A program made the translations under genes and the position numbers. A stretch of DNA of 64,000 nt from positions 62,001-126,000 of the forward strand of contig NZ_JBQKME010000004.1 of the NCBI RefSeq assembly GCF_052115865.1, given 5' to 3'. Below, in pieces: positions 16,031 to 24,787 of the stretch. Within the stretch, counting starts at the first letter, position 1, and each line of letters begins with the position of its first letter. Under the pieces are notes generated by a model. The model searched no databases, was not told the DNA's origin, and worked only from the letters and a program-made list of their open reading frames with translations. The DNA is from Fundicoccus_A sp052115865 (GTDB taxonomy: Bacteria; Bacillota; Bacilli; Lactobacillales; Aerococcaceae).

Positions 16031-18453
16031 TGCAATTATCAATGGAATGGCTAAGTGACTTTCTAGATTTATCCGCATGGTCCGGCAAAAAACTCGCCGA
16101 CGCCATGTCACTCACAGGAATTGAAGTGGAAGGCGTTGAAAACCTCGCCGATCAACTTTCAAATTTAGTCGTTGGAGAAGTTGTTGAAATGAGCCCAATG
16201 CCTGACAGCGACCATTTAAAAATCACCCAAGTAAATATCGGTGCCGATCAACCGCTACAAATTGTTTGTGGTGCGCCTAACGTCCACGAAGGAGCCAAAG
16301 TAATTACCGCTATTGATGGAGCGACACTACCCAATGGCATGCAAATTACAAAAACAGAATTACGCGGTGTTGAATCAAACGGGATGCTATGTTCACTGCA
16401 AGAAATTGGCTTTAGTGATCGTGTAGTCGCCAAAAAATATGCGGATGGGATATTTATTTTATCGGAAGATGCGCCAGTAGGTGCAGATGTGATTGACTAC
16501 TTAAAATTGGATGATCCGATTCTTGAACTTTCAATCACACCTAACCGTGCCGATGCCTTAAGTATGCGCGGGTCGGCTTATGAAGTGGGTGCCATTGTTG
16601 AACAAACACCTACATTCAAGCCTCTCACTACAGAAAACACCATCAATGAGTCAGACTTGTTCGATGCAGTTTCAATCAGTATTGAAAGTCCAGAATTATC
16701 ACAAGCCTATCAGTTACGTCTCATCGAAAATGTGACGATTAAAGAAAGCCCAGTTTGGCTACAAATTCGCTTGATGAAAGCTGGAATCCGTCCAACTAAC
16801 AATGTCGTTGATGTGACCAACTATTTCCTTCTATTATATGGCCAACCAATGCATGCGTTTGACTATGATCAATTAGCAAACAAACACATTAATGTTAGCC
16901 GTGCTAAAGAAGATACAAACTTCACTACTTTGGATGGTGTTGAGCGTAAATTATCTAGTCAAGATGTACTCATCCAAGCAGGTGACGAAGCGGTTGCTAT
17001 GGCAGGCGTTATGGGTGGCCTAGATTCAGAAGTAACGGATGAGACGACCAATGTCTTACTAGAAACAGCTGTTTTTAATGCACAAAACGTCCGTAAAACA
17101 TCCAAGGCTTTCAATTTACGTTCAGAATCAAGCTTAAGATTTGAAAAAGGTACGAATCTGGCGACGATTACCGAATCCGGAGATCAAGCAGGGATATTTA
17201 TTGCTAATTTAACAAACGGAAAGGTTGTTGCAGGACATAAGGAAGCCAGCACGCTTGAAGTGGCTGACAAGGAAATTACGGTTCCGTTGGCTTCAATCGA
17301 AAACAAAATTGGCATTACTGTTACGAACGAAGAATTACAACACATTTTTGACCGTCTTGGATTCAAAGTAAATATCACGGCAGACGACTTTACAGTGACT
17401 GTTCCACCAAGAAGATGGGATATTACCATTGAAGCAGATGTGCTTGAAGAAGTTGCTCGGATATATGGCTACGATAAGATTCCTACTACTTTACCGACTG
17501 TGCCAATTACACCAGGTAAATTGAGTCCGCGCAAAAAAGCTATTCGTCATATCCGCCATGTCTTGGAAGGCTACGGCTTAAATGAAGTTATTAGTTATAT
17601 TTTAACGTCTGAAGCAGAAGCAAACTTAATTAAATCACAAGACTATCCATTTGTTCGTTTATCTTTCCCGATGAGTGAAGAACGTTCTATTTTACGCCAA
17701 AGTTTATTTGCTAGTTTCCTAGAAATCGCGCAATATAATCGGGCACGTAGAAATAAACCGCTTGCTTTTTATGAAGTGGGTAAAGTTTATTACGGACAAG
17801 GAAAAAATGTTCAACCGATTGAAAGCGAACGCTTAGCAATTTTAATTTCAGGTTCACTGACAAATAAAAACTGGCATTCAGATGAAGAAGTCGTTGATTT
17901 CTATAGTATCAAAGGGATGCTAGATGGCTACTTTGACAGTATTCGTTTAAGCAGTGATATTTATTATAAGGAAGAAGCGGAGATGGATGCGATGCATCCA
18001 GGGCGGACAGCGACTGTTTGGTTAGCTGATCAACAGATTGGTTATGTGGGGCAAATTCATCCGACAGTGGCGCGAAATCATGACTTAGAAGTGAATACCT
18101 ATTTTGCGGAAATTGATTTGGATCTTATTTTCAGTGTTGAAAAAGATTTAACAACGCAAAGTCCGATACCAAAATATCCAGCGGTATCGCGTGATATTGC
18201 CTTATTGGTTAATGATGATGAAACTCATGCGAATTTAGAAGCCAAAATGTACGAACAAGCAAGTTCAATCCTAAAATCGATTGAATTGTTTGACCGATAT
18301 CAAGGGGATTCCATTGGTGCAGGTAAAGTGTCCTTGGCTTATCATTTAACTTTCCAAGATCCTAACCGTACCTTAACCGATGACGATGTGAATCAAGAAA
18401 TGGATAAAATTATCCGTTCGCTACAAACCATCGATGGCTTGGAAATCCGTTAG
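16030..18453 (+). CDS. pheT: Phenylalanyl-tRNA synthetase beta subunit
   Basis: Editing and tRNA-binding subunit of PheRS, 807 residues as usual. In order: the N-terminal tRNA-binding OB fold (about 40-150, with CGAPNV near 80), the B3/B4 editing module (about 210-390), the B5 domain (about 405-480), the catalytic-like core (about 490-690) and the ferredoxin-like anticodon-binding domain at the C-terminus (about 710-807). It is translationally coupled to pheS. Three copies of the overrepresented decamer lie in this gene, at 16449, 17193 and 17956, all on the opposite strand and in two different codon phases. Confidence 0.96.
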   Translation: MQLSMEWLSDFLDLSAWSGKKLADAMSLTGIEVEGVENLADQLSNLVVGEVVEMSPMPDSDHLKITQVNIGADQPLQIVCGAPNVHEGAKVITAIDGATLPNGMQITKTELRGVESNGMLCSLQEIGFSDRVVAKKYADGIFILSEDAPVGADVIDYLKLDDPILELSITPNRADALSMRGSAYEVGAIVEQTPTFKPLTTENTINESDLFDAVSISIESPELSQAYQLRLIENVTIKESPVWLQIRLMKAGIRPTNNVVDVTNYFLLLYGQPMHAFDYDQLANKHINVSRAKEDTNFTTLDGVERKLSSQDVLIQAGDEAVAMAGVMGGLDSEVTDETTNVLLETAVFNAQNVRKTSKAFNLRSESSLRFEKGTNLATITESGDQAGIFIANLTNGKVVAGHKEASTLEVADKEITVPLASIENKIGITVTNEELQHIFDRLGFKVNITADDFTVTVPPRRWDITIEADVLEEVARIYGYDKIPTTLPTVPITPGKLSPRKKAIRHIRHVLEGYGLNEVISYILTSEAEANLIKSQDYPFVRLSFPMSEERSILRQSLFASFLEIAQYNRARRNKPLAFYEVGKVYYGQGKNVQPIESERLAILISGSLTNKNWHSDEEVVDFYSIKGMLDGYFDSIRLSSDIYYKEEAEMDAMHPGRTATVWLADQQIGYVGQIHPTVARNHDLEVNTYFAEIDLDLIFSVEKDLTTQSPIPKYPAVSRDIALLVNDDETHANLEAKMYEQASSILKSIELFDRYQGDSIGAGKVSLAYHLTFQDPNRTLTDDDVNQEMDKIIRSLQTIDGLEIR

Positions 18454-18455
18454 TC

Positions 18456-19268
18456 ATGAAATTAGGTTTTATTTCGGATTTACACATTGATGTCAATCCT
18501 AAAGAAACGATGGAGGATTATTTTATTGCCATTTCCAAAGCCATTTTTGATCAAGAATTGGATTATTTCTTTATCGGTGGGGATATTGCTAATCACCACT
18601 CCATCACACTTGATTTTGTTGAAAAACTACAAACCCAAGTAAATATCCCTGTCTACTTTGTTCCGGGTAATCATGATTACTGGCAAAGAGATGAAATGCT
18701 TTTATCAGGCGATGAAATTCATCAAAAATTTGTCGAACATCCACAATCTTTGATGAAAAAGCCAATCAAAATTAATAATCGATACACCGTTGTTGGCCAT
18801 GGTGTTTGGTACAATCATGCATATTATGCAGACCGATTTTCAAGCGAGGAATTAGAAATTGGAAAATACCGGCATGGGCTTTGGCAAGATAAAAAATTTA
18901 TTCAATGGCATAAAACCGATAAAGAAGTTTCAAAGCAATTTGCTGCCGAGCTAGAAAAAGATTTGGTAAGTGTACAAACGGACGCAATCATTCTTGTGAC
19001 CCATATGATTACCCATCCAGCTTATATCGTGCCGATGCCCCATAAAGTCTTTGATTTTTTCAATGCATTTATTGCAACAGATGATATTTTACCATTTTAT
19101 GATCAATATCCCATAAGCCATAGTATCATGGGACATGTCCATTTTAGGGCGCAACGTGACTATAAAAATACTAAAATGATTGTGAATTCACTGGGGTACC
19201 GACGCCAATGGCGAATGAAAAACCTAAGTGATGAGCTGAAACAAAGCATGTATATAATAAATATCTGA
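18456..19268 (+). CDS. Calcineurin-like metallophosphoesterase
   Basis: A 270-residue cytosolic phosphoesterase. All family motifs are present: SDLHID (Asp8, His10), GGDIANH (Asp43), GNHD (71-74), THMITHP and the final GHVHF. These bind a dinuclear metal centre. The substrate is unknown; homologues in Firmicutes are usually annotated only to the family level. The ATG is two bases after the pheT stop, so it is probably cotranscribed with pheST. The CIRCE-like hairpin downstream (19284-19310) acts as its terminator. Its 3' end encodes IINI and the stop codon on one copy of the overrepresented decamer. Confidence 0.85.
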   Translation: MKLGFISDLHIDVNPKETMEDYFIAISKAIFDQELDYFFIGGDIANHHSITLDFVEKLQTQVNIPVYFVPGNHDYWQRDEMLLSGDEIHQKFVEHPQSLMKKPIKINNRYTVVGHGVWYNHAYYADRFSSEELEIGKYRHGLWQDKKFIQWHKTDKEVSKQFAAELEKDLVSVQTDAIILVTHMITHPAYIVPMPHKVFDFFNAFIATDDILPFYDQYPISHSIMGHVHFRAQRDYKNTKMIVNSLGYRRQWRMKNLSDELKQSMYIINI

Positions 19269-19283
19269 ATAAAAACCATTGGA

Positions 19284-19317
19284 CTAGCACTCTGTAATAA
19301 AGAGTGCTAATTTTTTT
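19284..19317 (+). terminator. Terminator hairpin that is also a near-perfect CIRCE
   Basis: CTAGCACTC (19284-19292), nine bases, GAGTGCTAA (19302-19310), then seven T residues. The CIRCE consensus is TTAGCACTC-N9-GAGTGCTAA; 17 of 18 arm positions match, and the spacer is exactly nine. The same palindrome with its T-run is a textbook intrinsic terminator for the phosphoesterase transcript. Confidence 0.85.
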
Positions 19318-19337
19318 GTTTTTTTGGGTAAAAACCC

Positions 19338-19366
19338 TTGACAAGCGAGTCGAATGGCGGTATTAT
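19338..19366 (+). promoter_or_regulatory. Sigma-A promoter of the hrcA-dnaK operon
   Basis: TTGACA (19338-19343) and TATTAT (19361-19366) are spaced 17 bp. The CIRCE operator starts ten bases downstream, at the expected transcription start. Confidence 0.8.
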
Positions 19367-19375
19367 ATAGACATG

Positions 19376-19402
19376 TTAGCACTCGTAACAAATAAGTGCT
19401 AA
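19376..19402 (+). promoter_or_regulatory. CIRCE operator (HrcA binding site)
   Basis: TTAGCACTC (19376-19384), nine bases, AAGTGCTAA (19394-19402): one mismatch to the CIRCE inverted repeat. Placed right after the promoter and before hrcA, so HrcA should repress its own operon under non-stress conditions. Confidence 0.92.
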
Positions 19403-19417
19403 AAGTGAGGTGAGGAT

Positions 19418-20431
19418 ATGTTAACGCCGAGGCAACAACAGATTCTAAGTCTGATTGTCCAGCTTTACGGTGAGCTAGAAGAACCAATTGGTTCAAAAAC
19501 GTTATTAAAGGAAAGTCTTTTAAAGGTAAGTTCAGCTACCGTTCGTAATGAGATGAAAACACTGGAAGATCAAGGTTATTTATTAAAAACCCATACTTCA
19601 AGTGGACGCATTCCATCGTTTAAAGGTTATCGCTTGTATATTAATCATTTGATAACTGAGAAACAGCCTGTTAACTTATTAGAACAAGATAGTGAAGCTT
19701 TTAATATGTTATTCCGCGAAAGATCTAGTAACCCTATCCAACTTGCGCAAATGGCAGCCAATATTTTGGTTGAATTAACCGGATATGCTGCTGTTGTTTT
19801 AAACCGTACCGCTGTTAAACACTATATTGATGAGTTTCGACTTGTTTATTTAAATGATAATAGTGTGATTGCGACTCTGTTAACCGATCAAGGGCATGTG
19901 GAGAGTCAGTTGTTTAATCTGAATTTTTCTACCACTAAAGAAGCAATTAGCCAAGTATCTGATTTAGTTAATTCAGAATTAAATGAACTGTCACTTGAAG
20001 CAGCTTCTCAAAAGTTAAAGTTAACAATTCCATTGTTAACCCAAAGATTGGTCGGCTATCAATTAAATTTTTCATCATTGATTGATAAAACAAACCATAC
20101 TTTACAAGGTCATCGGTATTATGTTATTGGTAAAAATAATATTTTTGATTTGGTTGAACATAAATCTGGTGAACATATTAAGGAGTTATTTAACTTAATT
20201 GATGGTTCGTCTAGAATGCTACAACTATTAGAAAATCGTCAAAATGGTATTGAAGTACTTTTTGATCAAGAAATATTAAATAATCATTTAAATCAACTAA
20301 CATTGGTGACTGGGACATACCCATCGAATGATTTATCAATTACAGTTGGTCTTTTAGGTCCAACAACCATGCCATTTGACCGTATTATTGCAATGATTGA
20401 AAAAATGATTGAAGAATTAACGATTATATAA
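19418..20431 (+). CDS. hrcA: Heat-inducible transcription repressor HrcA
   Basis: Represses the dnaK operon by binding CIRCE; its activity depends on GroEL in the models known. The 337-residue protein begins with a winged-helix domain (LTPRQQQILSLIVQLYGELE, with the recognition region VSSATVRNEMKTLEDQGYL at about 30-50), followed by the GAF-like and dimerisation regions. ATG 19418 is preceded by GTGAGGTGAGG. It is the first gene of hrcA-grpE-dnaK-dnaJ, the standard Firmicutes order, and directly follows a promoter and CIRCE. Confidence 0.95.
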   Translation: MLTPRQQQILSLIVQLYGELEEPIGSKTLLKESLLKVSSATVRNEMKTLEDQGYLLKTHTSSGRIPSFKGYRLYINHLITEKQPVNLLEQDSEAFNMLFRERSSNPIQLAQMAANILVELTGYAAVVLNRTAVKHYIDEFRLVYLNDNSVIATLLTDQGHVESQLFNLNFSTTKEAISQVSDLVNSELNELSLEAASQKLKLTIPLLTQRLVGYQLNFSSLIDKTNHTLQGHRYYVIGKNNIFDLVEHKSGEHIKELFNLIDGSSRMLQLLENRQNGIEVLFDQEILNNHLNQLTLVTGTYPSNDLSITVGLLGPTTMPFDRIIAMIEKMIEELTII

Positions 20432-20455
20432 AATGAATATTGAGGGGTGTATTGA

Positions 20456-21016
20456 TTGGCAGAAGAAAATAAAGAAATCATTGATGAAAAAATCGATGAA
20501 ACTTTGACTGATTCTGAAGAAATGGATCAAGAAGAAACTTCTACTGAAGAAGTTATCGAAGAAAAAGATCCTATTTCAGAATTAGAAGAAAAGATTCAAC
20601 AATTAGAAGAGCGTAACCTACGTTTACAAGCGGAGGTTGCCAATATGCAACGAAGAAACAACCTAGATCGCCAAGAAGCAGCAAAATATCGTTCGCAAAA
20701 GTTAGCGACGCAATTATTAGATGTCGTTGATAATTTAGAACGTGCCTTAGAAACAAGATCTGAGTCAGAAGATGCTGTGGCAATCAAAAAAGGTGTTGAA
20801 ATGGTTTATAACCAACTAATCAATGCATTTGATGCGGAAGAAATTAAAGTGATTAATCCAATTGATGAACCATTTAATCCTACCTTCCACCAAGCGGTAA
20901 GTACACTACCAGCTAAAGAAGGTCAAGATAAAGATGTTGTTGTAAATGTTTTACAAAAAGGTTATAGCGTTCACGATCGTGTACTAAGACCAGCAATGGT
21001 TATCGTGAGTAATTAA
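20456..21016 (+). CDS. grpE: Nucleotide exchange factor GrpE
   Basis: Exchanges ADP for ATP on DnaK. The 186-residue protein has the usual acidic N-terminus and a long coiled coil (about 38-90: EEKIQQLEERNLRLQAEVANM), then the beta-wing domain ending in VLRPAMVIVSN. It starts with TTG at 20456, preceded by GAGGGG. It lies 24 bp after hrcA and 22 bp before dnaK in the same operon. Confidence 0.95.
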   Translation: MAEENKEIIDEKIDETLTDSEEMDQEETSTEEVIEEKDPISELEEKIQQLEERNLRLQAEVANMQRRNNLDRQEAAKYRSQKLATQLLDVVDNLERALETRSESEDAVAIKKGVEMVYNQLINAFDAEEIKVINPIDEPFNPTFHQAVSTLPAKEGQDKDVVVNVLQKGYSVHDRVLRPAMVIVSN

Positions 21017-21038
21017 TTTATAAAGGAGATAATAAAAT

Positions 21039-22868
21039 ATGGCAAAAATTATAGGTATTGACTTAGGTACAACTAACTCAGCAGTTGCAGTTTTAGAAGG
21101 TAACGAAGCAAAAATTATTCCAAATCCGGAAGGAAATCGTACAACTCCTTCAGTTGTTGCGTTTAAAAATGGTGAAATTCAAGTAGGGGAAGTAGCAAAA
21201 CGTCAAGCAGTAACGAACCCACACACAATTGCTTCTATTAAACGTCATATGGGTGAAGCAGGCTACAAAGTAAACTTAGATGGTAAAGATTATACACCAC
21301 AAGAAATTTCAGCCATGGTTTTACAATACTTAAAATCATATGCAGAAGATTATTTAGGTGAAAAAGTAGATAAAGCCGTTATTACTGTTCCAGCTTACTT
21401 TAACGATGCTCAACGTCAAGCGACAAAAGATGCTGGCCGTATCGCTGGTTTAGAAGTTGAACGTATTGTTAACGAACCAACTGCAGCAGCACTTGCTTAT
21501 GGTTTAGATAAAATGGATAAAAACGAAAACATCTTAGTATTTGACTTAGGTGGAGGTACATTTGACGTTTCTATCCTTGAATTAGGTGACGGAGTATTTG
21601 ATGTATTATCTACCGCTGGTGATAACAACCTAGGTGGAGATGACTTTGACAACAAAATTATCGACTACTTAGTAGCTGAATTCAAAAAAGAAAATGGCAT
21701 TGACTTAAGCAAAGACAAAATGGCTTTACAACGTTTGAAAGATGCAGCTGAAAAAGCTAAAAAAGACTTATCAGGTGTTACTTCAACTCAAATATCCTTA
21801 CCATTTATTACAGCTTCAGATGCTGGTCCATTGCACTTAGAATCTACTTTAAGCCGTACTAAATTTGATGAATTAACAGTTGATTTAGTTGATAGAACGA
21901 AAAATCCAGTACGTCAAGCGATTAAAGATGCTGGCTTATCTAAAGATGAAATTGATGAAGTTATCTTAGTAGGTGGATCTACACGTATCCCTGCAATTGT
22001 TGAAGCCGTTCGTAGAGAAACTGGTAAAGAACCTAACAAATCAGTTAACCCAGACGAAGTAGTAGCAATGGGTGCTGCTATTCAAGGTGGGGTTATCTCT
22101 GGAGACGTTAAAGATATTGTCTTACTTGACGTAACACCATTATCATTAGGTATTGAAACAATGGGTGGCGTATTTACTAAATTAATCGACCGTAATACGA
22201 CAATCCCAACATCTAAATCTCAAGTATTCTCAACAGCAGCTGATAACCAACCAGCTGTAGATGTACACGTATTACAAGGTGAACGTCAAATGGCAGCGGA
22301 CAACAAAACACTCGGACGCTTCCAATTAACGGATATTCCACCTGCACCACGTGGAGTACCACAAATTGAAGTAACCTTTGATATCGATAAAAACGGTATT
22401 GTTAACGTAAGTGCGAAAGATTTAGGTACGCAAAAAGAACAAACCATTACAATTAAATCATCTTCAGGTTTAACGGATGAAGAGATCGAACGTATGGTAC
22501 AAGATGCAGAAGCGAATGCTGAAGCTGATAAAGCTCGTCGTGAAGAAGCTGACTTACGCAATGAAGTTGACCAATTAGTCTTCACAACCAATAAAACATT
22601 AGCTGACTTAGGTGATAAAGTTTCTGAAGAAGAAGTTAAAGAAGCTGAAGCAGCTAGAGATGAATTACAAGCAGCAATTGATGCAAATGACTTAGACCAA
22701 ATGAAAGAAAAACGTGACCGTCTAAACGAAGTCGTTCAAAATCTATCTGTTAAGTTATACGAACAAGCTGCACAGCAAGCACAAGCTGAAGCAGAAGCAA
22801 ACTCAACATCAGAAAATTCTGATAATGACGATGTTGTTGATGCAGATTTCGAAGAAGTTGATGAGTAA
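21039..22868 (+). CDS. dnaK: Chaperone DnaK (Hsp70)
   Basis: ATP-dependent chaperone, 609 residues, with the Gram-positive form of the nucleotide-binding domain (GIDLGTTNSAVAVLEG at 5-20, FDLGGGTFDVSILE near 170, VGGSTRIPAIVEAV near 312), followed by the substrate-binding domain and the helical lid. The C-terminus ends in an acidic tail, NDDVVDADFEEVDE, as expected. The start has an AAGGAGA site. A hairpin between dnaK and dnaJ may reduce downstream transcription. Confidence 0.97.
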   Translation: MAKIIGIDLGTTNSAVAVLEGNEAKIIPNPEGNRTTPSVVAFKNGEIQVGEVAKRQAVTNPHTIASIKRHMGEAGYKVNLDGKDYTPQEISAMVLQYLKSYAEDYLGEKVDKAVITVPAYFNDAQRQATKDAGRIAGLEVERIVNEPTAAALAYGLDKMDKNENILVFDLGGGTFDVSILELGDGVFDVLSTAGDNNLGGDDFDNKIIDYLVAEFKKENGIDLSKDKMALQRLKDAAEKAKKDLSGVTSTQISLPFITASDAGPLHLESTLSRTKFDELTVDLVDRTKNPVRQAIKDAGLSKDEIDEVILVGGSTRIPAIVEAVRRETGKEPNKSVNPDEVVAMGAAIQGGVISGDVKDIVLLDVTPLSLGIETMGGVFTKLIDRNTTIPTSKSQVFSTAADNQPAVDVHVLQGERQMAADNKTLGRFQLTDIPPAPRGVPQIEVTFDIDKNGIVNVSAKDLGTQKEQTITIKSSSGLTDEEIERMVQDAEANAEADKARREEADLRNEVDQLVFTTNKTLADLGDKVSEEEVKEAEAARDELQAAIDANDLDQMKEKRDRLNEVVQNLSVKLYEQAAQQAQAEAEANSTSENSDNDDVVDADFEEVDE

Positions 22869-22895
22869 TAAATATCTCTACTAAAAAATGCTTGG

Positions 22896-22919
22896 AAACC
22901 AAGGATCTGTCCTTGGTTT
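22896..22919 (+). terminator. Attenuator-like hairpin between dnaK and dnaJ
   Basis: AAACCAAGGA and TCCTTGGTTT form a perfect 10-bp stem around a 4-base loop. The following TTCAGTTTTTAGG has only an interrupted T-run, so it looks like a partial terminator or an RNA-stabilising end, leaving dnaJ expressed at a lower level. Confidence 0.6.
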
Positions 22920-22960
22920 TCAGTTTTTAGGTTAATAAGATATTTTTAAGGAGGTAAAAA

Positions 22961-24109
22961 ATGGCAGAAAAACGTGATTTATATGAAGTACTAGGGGTAT
23001 CACGTGATGCATCCGATGCAGAGATAAAGAAAGCATACCGTCTACTTTCTAAAAAATACCATCCCGATATTAATAAAGATTCTGATGCTGATGAAAAATT
23101 TAAAGAGATTGCTTCAGCCTATGAAGTATTAAGTGACCCTCAAAAAAGAGCGGCTTATGATCAATACGGTCATGCGGCCAATGATCCAAACTTTAATGGT
23201 GGATTTGGTGGGTTCGGCGGCGGATTCGGTGGCGCTGGCGGCTTCTCAGGATTTGATGATATATTTGATACATTCTTTGGTGGAGCAGGGGGTCGTGCAA
23301 GCCGTAATCCAAATGCCCCAAGAAAAGGGAATGATTTACAATATACCATTACCCTAACGTTTGAAGAAGCAATTTTTGGTAAAGAGGAAACCATTAGTTA
23401 CCAGCGTAATGAAGAATGTCATACTTGTCATGGTTCAGGTGCAAAACCAGGAACTAGTCCTGTTAATTGTAGCAAATGTCATGGTAGCGGTGTGATTCAA
23501 GTTGAGCGTAATACTCCATTTGGGCGTGTCATGACTCAAGCAACCTGTGATGTATGTAATGGTACAGGTAAAGAAATTAAAGAAAAATGTACGACTTGTC
23601 ACGGTAGTGGAACGGAATCACAAAGACATTCAGTTAAAGTTACTGTGCCAGCAGGTGTTGAAACAGATCAACAAATGCGCTTAAATGGCCAAGGTGAAGC
23701 TGGATCCAACGGTGGTCCGTATGGAGATTTATATGTAGTTTTCCAAGTGAAGAAGAGCGATAAATTTGAGCGTGAAGGTACTGAAATTTACTATGAGTTA
23801 CCAGTTTCCTTTGCCCAAGTTGCCTTAGGAGACGAGGTCGTTATCCCAACTGTCCATGGAAATGTTAAGTTAAAAATTCCAGCAGGAACACAAACGAATA
23901 CAACTTTTAGATTAAGAGGTAAAGGGGCACCTTCAATTGGTGGAGGTTATACAGGTGACCAACACGTGACCGTTAATGTTGTGACACCTAAAAAACTATC
24001 GGAAAAAGAGAAGAATTTGTTTGCTGAATTAGCTAAACTTTCCGGTGAAGATGTTAAAGGTTCGGATCCTGGCTTCTTTGACCGTATTAAAGATGTTTTT
24101 GATAAATAA
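22961..24109 (+). CDS. dnaJ: Co-chaperone DnaJ (Hsp40)
   Basis: Delivers substrates to DnaK and stimulates its ATPase. The 382 residues show the J domain (about 5-70, with the HPD motif in KKYHPDI), a Gly/Phe-rich stretch (about 75-115), four zinc-binding CxxCxGxG repeats (CHTCHGSG, CSKCHGSG, CDVCNGTG, CTTCHGSG) and the two C-terminal substrate-binding barrels. A GGAGG site precedes the ATG. It is the last gene of the operon; a strong terminator follows. Confidence 0.97.
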   Translation: MAEKRDLYEVLGVSRDASDAEIKKAYRLLSKKYHPDINKDSDADEKFKEIASAYEVLSDPQKRAAYDQYGHAANDPNFNGGFGGFGGGFGGAGGFSGFDDIFDTFFGGAGGRASRNPNAPRKGNDLQYTITLTFEEAIFGKEETISYQRNEECHTCHGSGAKPGTSPVNCSKCHGSGVIQVERNTPFGRVMTQATCDVCNGTGKEIKEKCTTCHGSGTESQRHSVKVTVPAGVETDQQMRLNGQGEAGSNGGPYGDLYVVFQVKKSDKFEREGTEIYYELPVSFAQVALGDEVVIPTVHGNVKLKIPAGTQTNTTFRLRGKGAPSIGGGYTGDQHVTVNVVTPKKLSEKEKNLFAELAKLSGEDVKGSDPGFFDRIKDVFDK

Positions 24110-24121
24110 TGTATACAAATT

Positions 24122-24161
24122 AAAAGAGCAAATCTCAATTAGTGAGGTTTTGCTCTTTTTT
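24122..24161. terminator. Bidirectional terminator after dnaJ
   Basis: AAAAGAGCAAATCTCA and TGAGGTTTTGCTCTTTTTT form a long stem. A-rich and T-rich flanks on the two sides suit both dnaJ and the reverse-strand gene remnant at 24175. Confidence 0.8.
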
Positions 24162-24174
24162 GTATTTGTCTTAA

Positions 24175-24633
24175 TTAGTCAGATGTCCCATCAGTTCGTG
24201 CACTAAAAATAGTTCTGACTTTATCTTCAATTTGACGAATATTATGTTTTGTAGGGAAATGCTCAACCATAATATTAGGCGTTACGACACCTTTAGGTAA
24301 TTTAAAGTTAGTAATAATTAAATCTGAATCAAGTTTATTCACTTCTTCTGCTGTCAGTGTAAGGTTGTTGTACACCGTAAATTGAGGATTAACTGTTAGT
24401 TGAGAGTTAATATAGTCAGCTATAAACTCTCCATGCGATTTGTGACCATCACTAATAATTGTTACATTCAATGAATAGTATATTTTATTCAGTTGAGTGA
24501 ATAGGTTATCCCATATTGTTAGTAGAGTATAAAGGCTATGATTTATATTTTTATCTTCTAAGTCTAAACCTAAATTCTGACGAAAGCTACTAACAATTTT
24601 ATGTAATTGTTCAGTAACAGTTGGAAATAGCAA
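24175..24633 (-). pseudogene. C-terminal fragment of an Mga/AtxA-like (PRD-type) regulator
   Basis: The 152-residue frame resembles the C-terminal EIIB-like domain of Mga/AtxA-type virulence regulators: a hydrophobic strand LNVTIISDGHKSHGEFIADY, an acidic middle, then SDLIITNF and a short C-terminal helix. Such regulators are about 480-530 residues and carry DNA-binding and PRD domains first; those are absent. The listed start is a TTG with no clear ribosome binding site, and the same frame stays open upstream (to about 24713) into a terminator hairpin with no promoter. I read it as the 3' remnant of a decayed or truncated gene, not as a functional regulator. The family assignment is from overall resemblance and is only moderately sure. 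Confidence 0.5.
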
Positions 24634-24692
24634 TCTAAACTCCCTAATAAAGTGAAAATCTCTATCAAATAAGATAAATAAGTTGCTTTTAG

Positions 24693-24729
24693 AACCGTAT
24701 GAAATCTAAATGATTTCATACGGTTTTTT
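24693..24729 (+). terminator. Strong hairpin between the regulator remnant and the EEP gene
   Basis: AACCGTATGAAATC and GATTTCATACGGTT are perfectly complementary (14 bp, loop TAAAT) and followed by TTTT. No gene on the plus strand precedes it in this window that lacks its own terminator, so it is probably left over from a lost gene. Confidence 0.8.
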
Positions 24730-24741
24730 GACGCTTATTCA

Positions 24742-24750
24742 TGTTATGAT
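24742..24750 (+). promoter_or_regulatory. Putative extended -10 promoter of the EEP-kinase pair
   Basis: TGTTATGAT contains the TGn extension and a TATGAT -10 box, 37 bp before the ATG at 24788. The TTGACG at 24728 is too close (11 bp) to act as its -35. Confidence 0.4.
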
Positions 24751-24787
24751 AGATGTGGAAATTAATTCTTTTTAAGGGGTTTAAACG

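Noticed and set aside
24728..24750. TTGACG plus TATGAT as a standard promoter
   Set aside because: The spacer is only 11 bp; the -10 is better explained by its TG extension.
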